From contig CAMJRQ010000042.1 of the NCBI GenBank assembly GCA_946408305.1, forward strand, positions 1-8,144: DNA of 8,144 bases, read 5' to 3'. Below, one piece after another: positions 6,501 to 8,144 of the stretch. The position numbers were made by a program, and so were the translations under genes. The stretch comes from an uncultured Prevotellaceae bacterium. Its GTDB lineage: Bacteria; Bacteroidota; Bacteroidia; Bacteroidales; Bacteroidaceae. Under the pieces are notes generated by a model, which did not search any database, had not been told where the DNA came from, and saw only the letters and a list, made by a program, of their open reading frames with translations. Position 1 is the stretch's first letter. Each line of letters starts with the position of its first letter.

Positions 6501-7941
6501 GGAATACTTCGAGGCCATCGAAGCCGAGGAGGCCGTCTCGGGAGAGCTCTGCTACAAACTCAACCAGGGTGCCGGAGAGACCATCTACTTCCAGAAACTG
6601 GGCGAAGGCGGCAATGCCTATCCCGTGTTCATCGGCGAGGACATCGTCTACTTCGACGGCGAGAACTACACCAACACTCCCTCGCTGCCCGCAGGCGAGG
6701 ACGGCTTCTACGAGATCCGCACGCCTCAGGACCTGGTGACATTCTCGACCATGATTAACACCAAGGCCATTGCCAACACCTCGTCCGCCATCATCATGGC
6801 CGACCTCGACATGACGGGCATCAACTTCCAGCCCATCGGCTTCGTCTCGGCCATCGAGCACCCCAGCTATCAGGATATAGATGTAATTAACTTCCGCGGC
6901 ATCATCGACGGTCAGAACCACATCATCGAGAACCTCACCATCGTCGACACCCTCTATCACGAGGCCGGACTGGTGAGCCGTCTCGATTACGGAACCATCA
7001 AGAACCTGGGCGTCGTGAACGCCTCCGTCACCACGAACAACCCCTGGCGCCGTGCATCGGTCTTCGCCGGCTTTGTCAATCACAACGGTACACTCGAGAA
7101 CTGCTTTGCCACCGGTGAAATCGAGCTGAATGCCAATCCCGAGGACTACGGCCAGGCGGCAGGCCAAGACGGCAGAGGCGGACTCGTGGGCGCCGTGAGC
7201 GGTTGCATCATGAACAACTGCTACATATCCCATTCGAAGATCTTAGCCATGAGCTGGGGCAGCACGCTCACCAACTGCTATTGGGGCGACAACGCCACCG
7301 GCGACAAGCTTACGAGCGGTGAGCTCACCTATAATCTGAATCAGGGCGCAGGCGCATTCGTCTACTTCCAGGGCGCCGAGTATCCCTCCTTCCAGGGCAA
7401 CTACGTGGCCAAGATTGCCGACAACGGCTACGGCACGTTCTTCGTGGCCGACGATGCCATCACGGCTCCCGAGGGTGTAACAGCCTACACGGGTAAGATT
7501 CAGGGCGACATGCTGGCCATGACCGCTGTGGAGGGCGCCATCCCCGCAGGCACCGCCGTGGTGTTGGCGGGCGAGCCGGGCTTCTATGGCTTCGCTCCCG
7601 CCGCCGAGGCTGAGGCCATTGCCGAGAACGACCTGCAGGGCACCGCTGCTCCGCTTACGGCCGACGGCACGCAGTACATCCTGGCTGAGGTAGACGGCAC
7701 GGTAGGCTTCTACCAGGCACAGGCTCAGACCCAGATTCCGTTCGCCAAGGCCTTCCTCAACATCAGCGAAGCAGCCGGTGCTAAGGGCTACAAGATGGTA
7801 TTCGGCGATGCCACGGGCATCAACGAGATGACAACGGACAACCGTCAACAGACAACCGTCATCTACGACCTGCAGGGCCGCCGCGTGGAGAAAGCCACAA
7901 AGGGTATCTATATTGTGAACGGTAAGAAGGTGCTGAAGTAA
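3598..7941 (+). CDS. Large secreted GLUG-type beta-helix protein, probable adhesin, with sorting tail
   Basis: This is an exported repeat protein with no catalytic motif; surface attachment or adhesion is inferred. Residues 1-22 are a signal peptide (cleavage at SAWA). Three modules follow. Each opens with a cap of the form 'DLvxF...aDiDM...GtIDGxGxxIxNL' (about 24-90, 550-612, 1035-1115). Each then has repeats of about 27-40 residues with a 'NCxNxGxI...aGfvG' core, typical of GLUG repeats. Modules one and three close clearly around 463-499 and 1240-1270, and module two at 981-1019 (SGELCYKLNQGAG). A Cys/His linker (Cys505, His527, Cys534, Cys537) joins modules one and two. Residues about 1271-1405 form a beta domain (YGTFFVAD...GVTAYTGK...IPAGTAVVL), followed by an IYDLQGRRV...GIYIVNGKK tail. 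The start lies 37 AT-rich bases after the protease stop. No TAnnTTTG promoter is seen there, so co-transcription is likely. A lipoprotein is unlikely because Cys13 is preceded by Leu. A polysaccharide-binding role is also possible. Confidence 0.85.
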   Translation: MRTKLSTFLAALCCLAGTSAWAADYTIASADDLVAFAAAVNGGETDANATLTADIDMSEHSWTPIGDAEGMAFKGTIDGGGFAISNLVMDAATENGFCGFIAQATRGTVIKNLTIDATCSFTNANNYTGAFICRGVAGDGSAAITFTDCVNKAKVTSTKKWTAGFVAHTAVPVNFTNCTNEGAIESFQLPAGFVGQTTATLNFADCTNKGAVTATQAKNENGGSNAAGFLAHHTTQGAHLSFTNCVNEGAIYSKGSRAAGFGGNVNGQNTACTLKNCVNRGKITSEIHLPAGFFGSAYIVLDMTDCVNEGEIVTVNGNSNAAQMAGFVGTTTSGCVFRATRCYNTGKINANGKENAGAFVGYHGNLSQVTLTNCYNAGDISTASKQGHAFIGYGGDGPTNIKIYNCWNSGATQVTSGYTLSYDRGSAISKTTMENSYDLVNTDATWGATTLISGYEESWKESGALTYYINDKAGSTAYYQTLGTDPMPTLDDTHGIVYVVGTYRCDGTLLGEEGERAYSNTADIPEHTYANGLCSVCEKSVDPDYLVDGKFPISNAVTMSNFGKAVNVGYTTLSAYLTADINMDGQNWTAPTKTYTATFDGKGYTIQNLGAPLFANTGNGVAITDLTLEGSFIGTAVSNASTGAFIAYHSGNVLTLKNCWNQTDITNSTAENTGGIVGRIANINAANGLNMTGCVNTGSITGNESLEITNNGTGGLIGWASFPFNGLCAVFTDCENRGAVTGGRRVGGIIGYCSYGNNAHKQDFVHCINSGAISGTTMIGGLVGLINSTTNYTDCENSGTVTGSTAAVGGIVGRGTGDTAYGQQNFTRCYNSGDVSSTGGSEATANCQQVGGILGFTAKPVTMTECINTGDITAQYGIGGLAGQINSGTTTTITRCFNVGNIVREASSATEANTERVGSFVGLFYNTTVNLSDCYNIGSVTDNRPYYGKAESTVTANVANCYDINGGEEYFEAIEAEEAVSGELCYKLNQGAGETIYFQKLGEGGNAYPVFIGEDIVYFDGENYTNTPSLPAGEDGFYEIRTPQDLVTFSTMINTKAIANTSSAIIMADLDMTGINFQPIGFVSAIEHPSYQDIDVINFRGIIDGQNHIIENLTIVDTLYHEAGLVSRLDYGTIKNLGVVNASVTTNNPWRRASVFAGFVNHNGTLENCFATGEIELNANPEDYGQAAGQDGRGGLVGAVSGCIMNNCYISHSKILAMSWGSTLTNCYWGDNATGDKLTSGELTYNLNQGAGAFVYFQGAEYPSFQGNYVAKIADNGYGTFFVADDAITAPEGVTAYTGKIQGDMLAMTAVEGAIPAGTAVVLAGEPGFYGFAPAAEAEAIAENDLQGTAAPLTADGTQYILAEVDGTVGFYQAQAQTQIPFAKAFLNISEAAGAKGYKMVFGDATGINEMTTDNRQQTTVIYDLQGRRVEKATKGIYIVNGKKVLK
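7830..7864 (+). repeat. Heptanucleotide tandem repeat in the sorting-tail linker
   Basis: Consecutive 7-bp units read GACAACG (7830), GACAACC (7837), GTCAACA (7844), GACAACC (7851) and a decayed GTCATCT (7858). Within this, GACAACCGTC recurs exactly at 7837-7846 and 7851-7860. The repeat encodes the TTDNRQQTTV linker (residues 1412-1421) immediately before the IYDLQGRRV tail. Seven is not a multiple of three, so gain or loss of one unit would shift the frame before the tail. The units have diverged somewhat, which would lower the slippage rate. Confidence 0.65.
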
Positions 7942-7944
7942 AAA

Positions 7945-7973
7945 CCTCCCCCAGCCCCTCCAAAGGAGGGGAG
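7945..7973 (+). repeat. C-rich hairpin repeat (REP-like), plus orientation
   Basis: A C-rich leader is followed by hairpin arms CCCCTCC (7955-7961) and GGAGGGG (7965-7971) around AAA, starting 3 bases after the stop codon of the beta-helix gene. It shares CCCCCAGCCCCTC and a terminal GGGGAG with the copy at 3439-3467. C-rich hairpins of this form are common between genes in Bacteroidetes. No T-run follows, so it is not a standard intrinsic terminator, though the stem could protect the 3' end of the transcript. Confidence 0.7.
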
Positions 7974-8012
7974 TAGCTAAAATGAAACCATAGGCCCATA
8001 CCCCTGTAAAGG

Positions 8013-8045
8013 CCTCTCCCCCTTGGGGGAGAATGAGAGGGGGCT
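8013..8045 (-). repeat. C-rich hairpin repeat (REP-like), minus orientation
   Basis: TCTCCCCC (8015-8022) and GGGGGAGA (8025-8032) form perfect 8-bp arms around TT. Read on the minus strand it has the same plan as the preceding repeat: a C-rich leader (complement of 8035-8045), a short spacer, then a C-arm, an A-only loop and a G-arm. With the copy at 7945-7973 it makes an inverted pair separated by about 40 bases, resembling the paired REP arrangement (BIME) of enterobacteria. Arm sequences differ between the copies, so this is a family resemblance and not an exact repeat. Confidence 0.6.
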
Positions 8046-8049
8046 TGAT

Positions 8050-8144
8050 ATGTACAGCAAACCATCAATGAAAGTACGGACGGCCGAGACCGTCGGCATC
8101 CTGGCCGTGAGCCTGCCTATTATAAAAGGTACGGAAGTGCCCGG
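8050..8144 (+). CDS. Partial open frame of unknown function, cut by the window end
   Basis: An ATG-started frame stays open for 31 codons to the window edge. The product begins MYSKPSMKVRTAETVG, then has a short hydrophobic stretch ILAVSLPII. A second in-frame ATG at 8068 is an equally good start. The middle codons are rich in G or C at the third position, like the two large genes, which mildly favours real coding. Against this, no Bacteroidetes promoter precedes it, the frame begins directly beside a hairpin repeat, and I recognise no family. It may be a real gene start or chance. Confidence 0.25.
   Translation, partial: MYSKPSMKVRTAETVGILAVSLPIIKGTEVP

Noticed and set aside
4969..7233. 754-codon minus-strand frame opposite the beta-helix gene
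   Set aside because: It is Val/Gly/Ala/Asp-rich without motifs and mirrors the repeats of the plus-strand gene, so it is a shadow of that gene.

Overview
The window looks like a high-GC member of the Bacteroidales, most plausibly Prevotellaceae. Four observations support this. The only convincing promoter has the Bacteroidetes form TTTG-N20-TAnnTTTG. No Shine-Dalgarno sequence precedes either large gene. Both large proteins end in a short 'IYDLxGRRVEKA...GIYIVNGKK' tail of the kind found on secreted Bacteroidales proteins. C-rich hairpin repeats of a type common in this phylum lie in the 3' flank. The genus is an inference and cannot be fixed from this sequence alone.

Layout: positions 1-339 hold no convincing gene. 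They do contain three 22-bp tandem units with a shared dyad core (40-105). A Bacteroidetes-type promoter (340-371), with a palindrome across its -33 box and spacer, drives a 1051-residue secreted cysteine protease of the C10 (streptopain/interpain) family at 405-3560. After 37 AT-rich bases with no promoter of their own, a 1447-residue secreted GLUG-type beta-helix protein, probably an adhesin or surface protein, follows at 3598-7941. The 3' flank carries two inverted C-rich hairpin repeats (7945-7973 and 8013-8045). The window ends inside a short open frame of uncertain status (8050-8144).

The two genes probably form one transcription unit. Both have N-terminal signal peptides and nearly the same C-terminal tail, so they probably share an export or sorting route. 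The tail resembles a type IX secretion type A sorting signal. The protease could act on host proteins or process surface proteins, and the beta-helix protein could bind host or neighbouring cell surfaces. The functional link is inferred from co-orientation and the shared tail only.

The most unusual point is at the join between protein body and sorting tail. In the protease, the linker is encoded by a copy of the C-rich hairpin repeat that also lies downstream of the second gene. In the beta-helix protein, the same linker position is encoded by a 7-bp tandem repeat. Because 7 is not a multiple of 3, a change in unit number would shift the frame and remove the tail.
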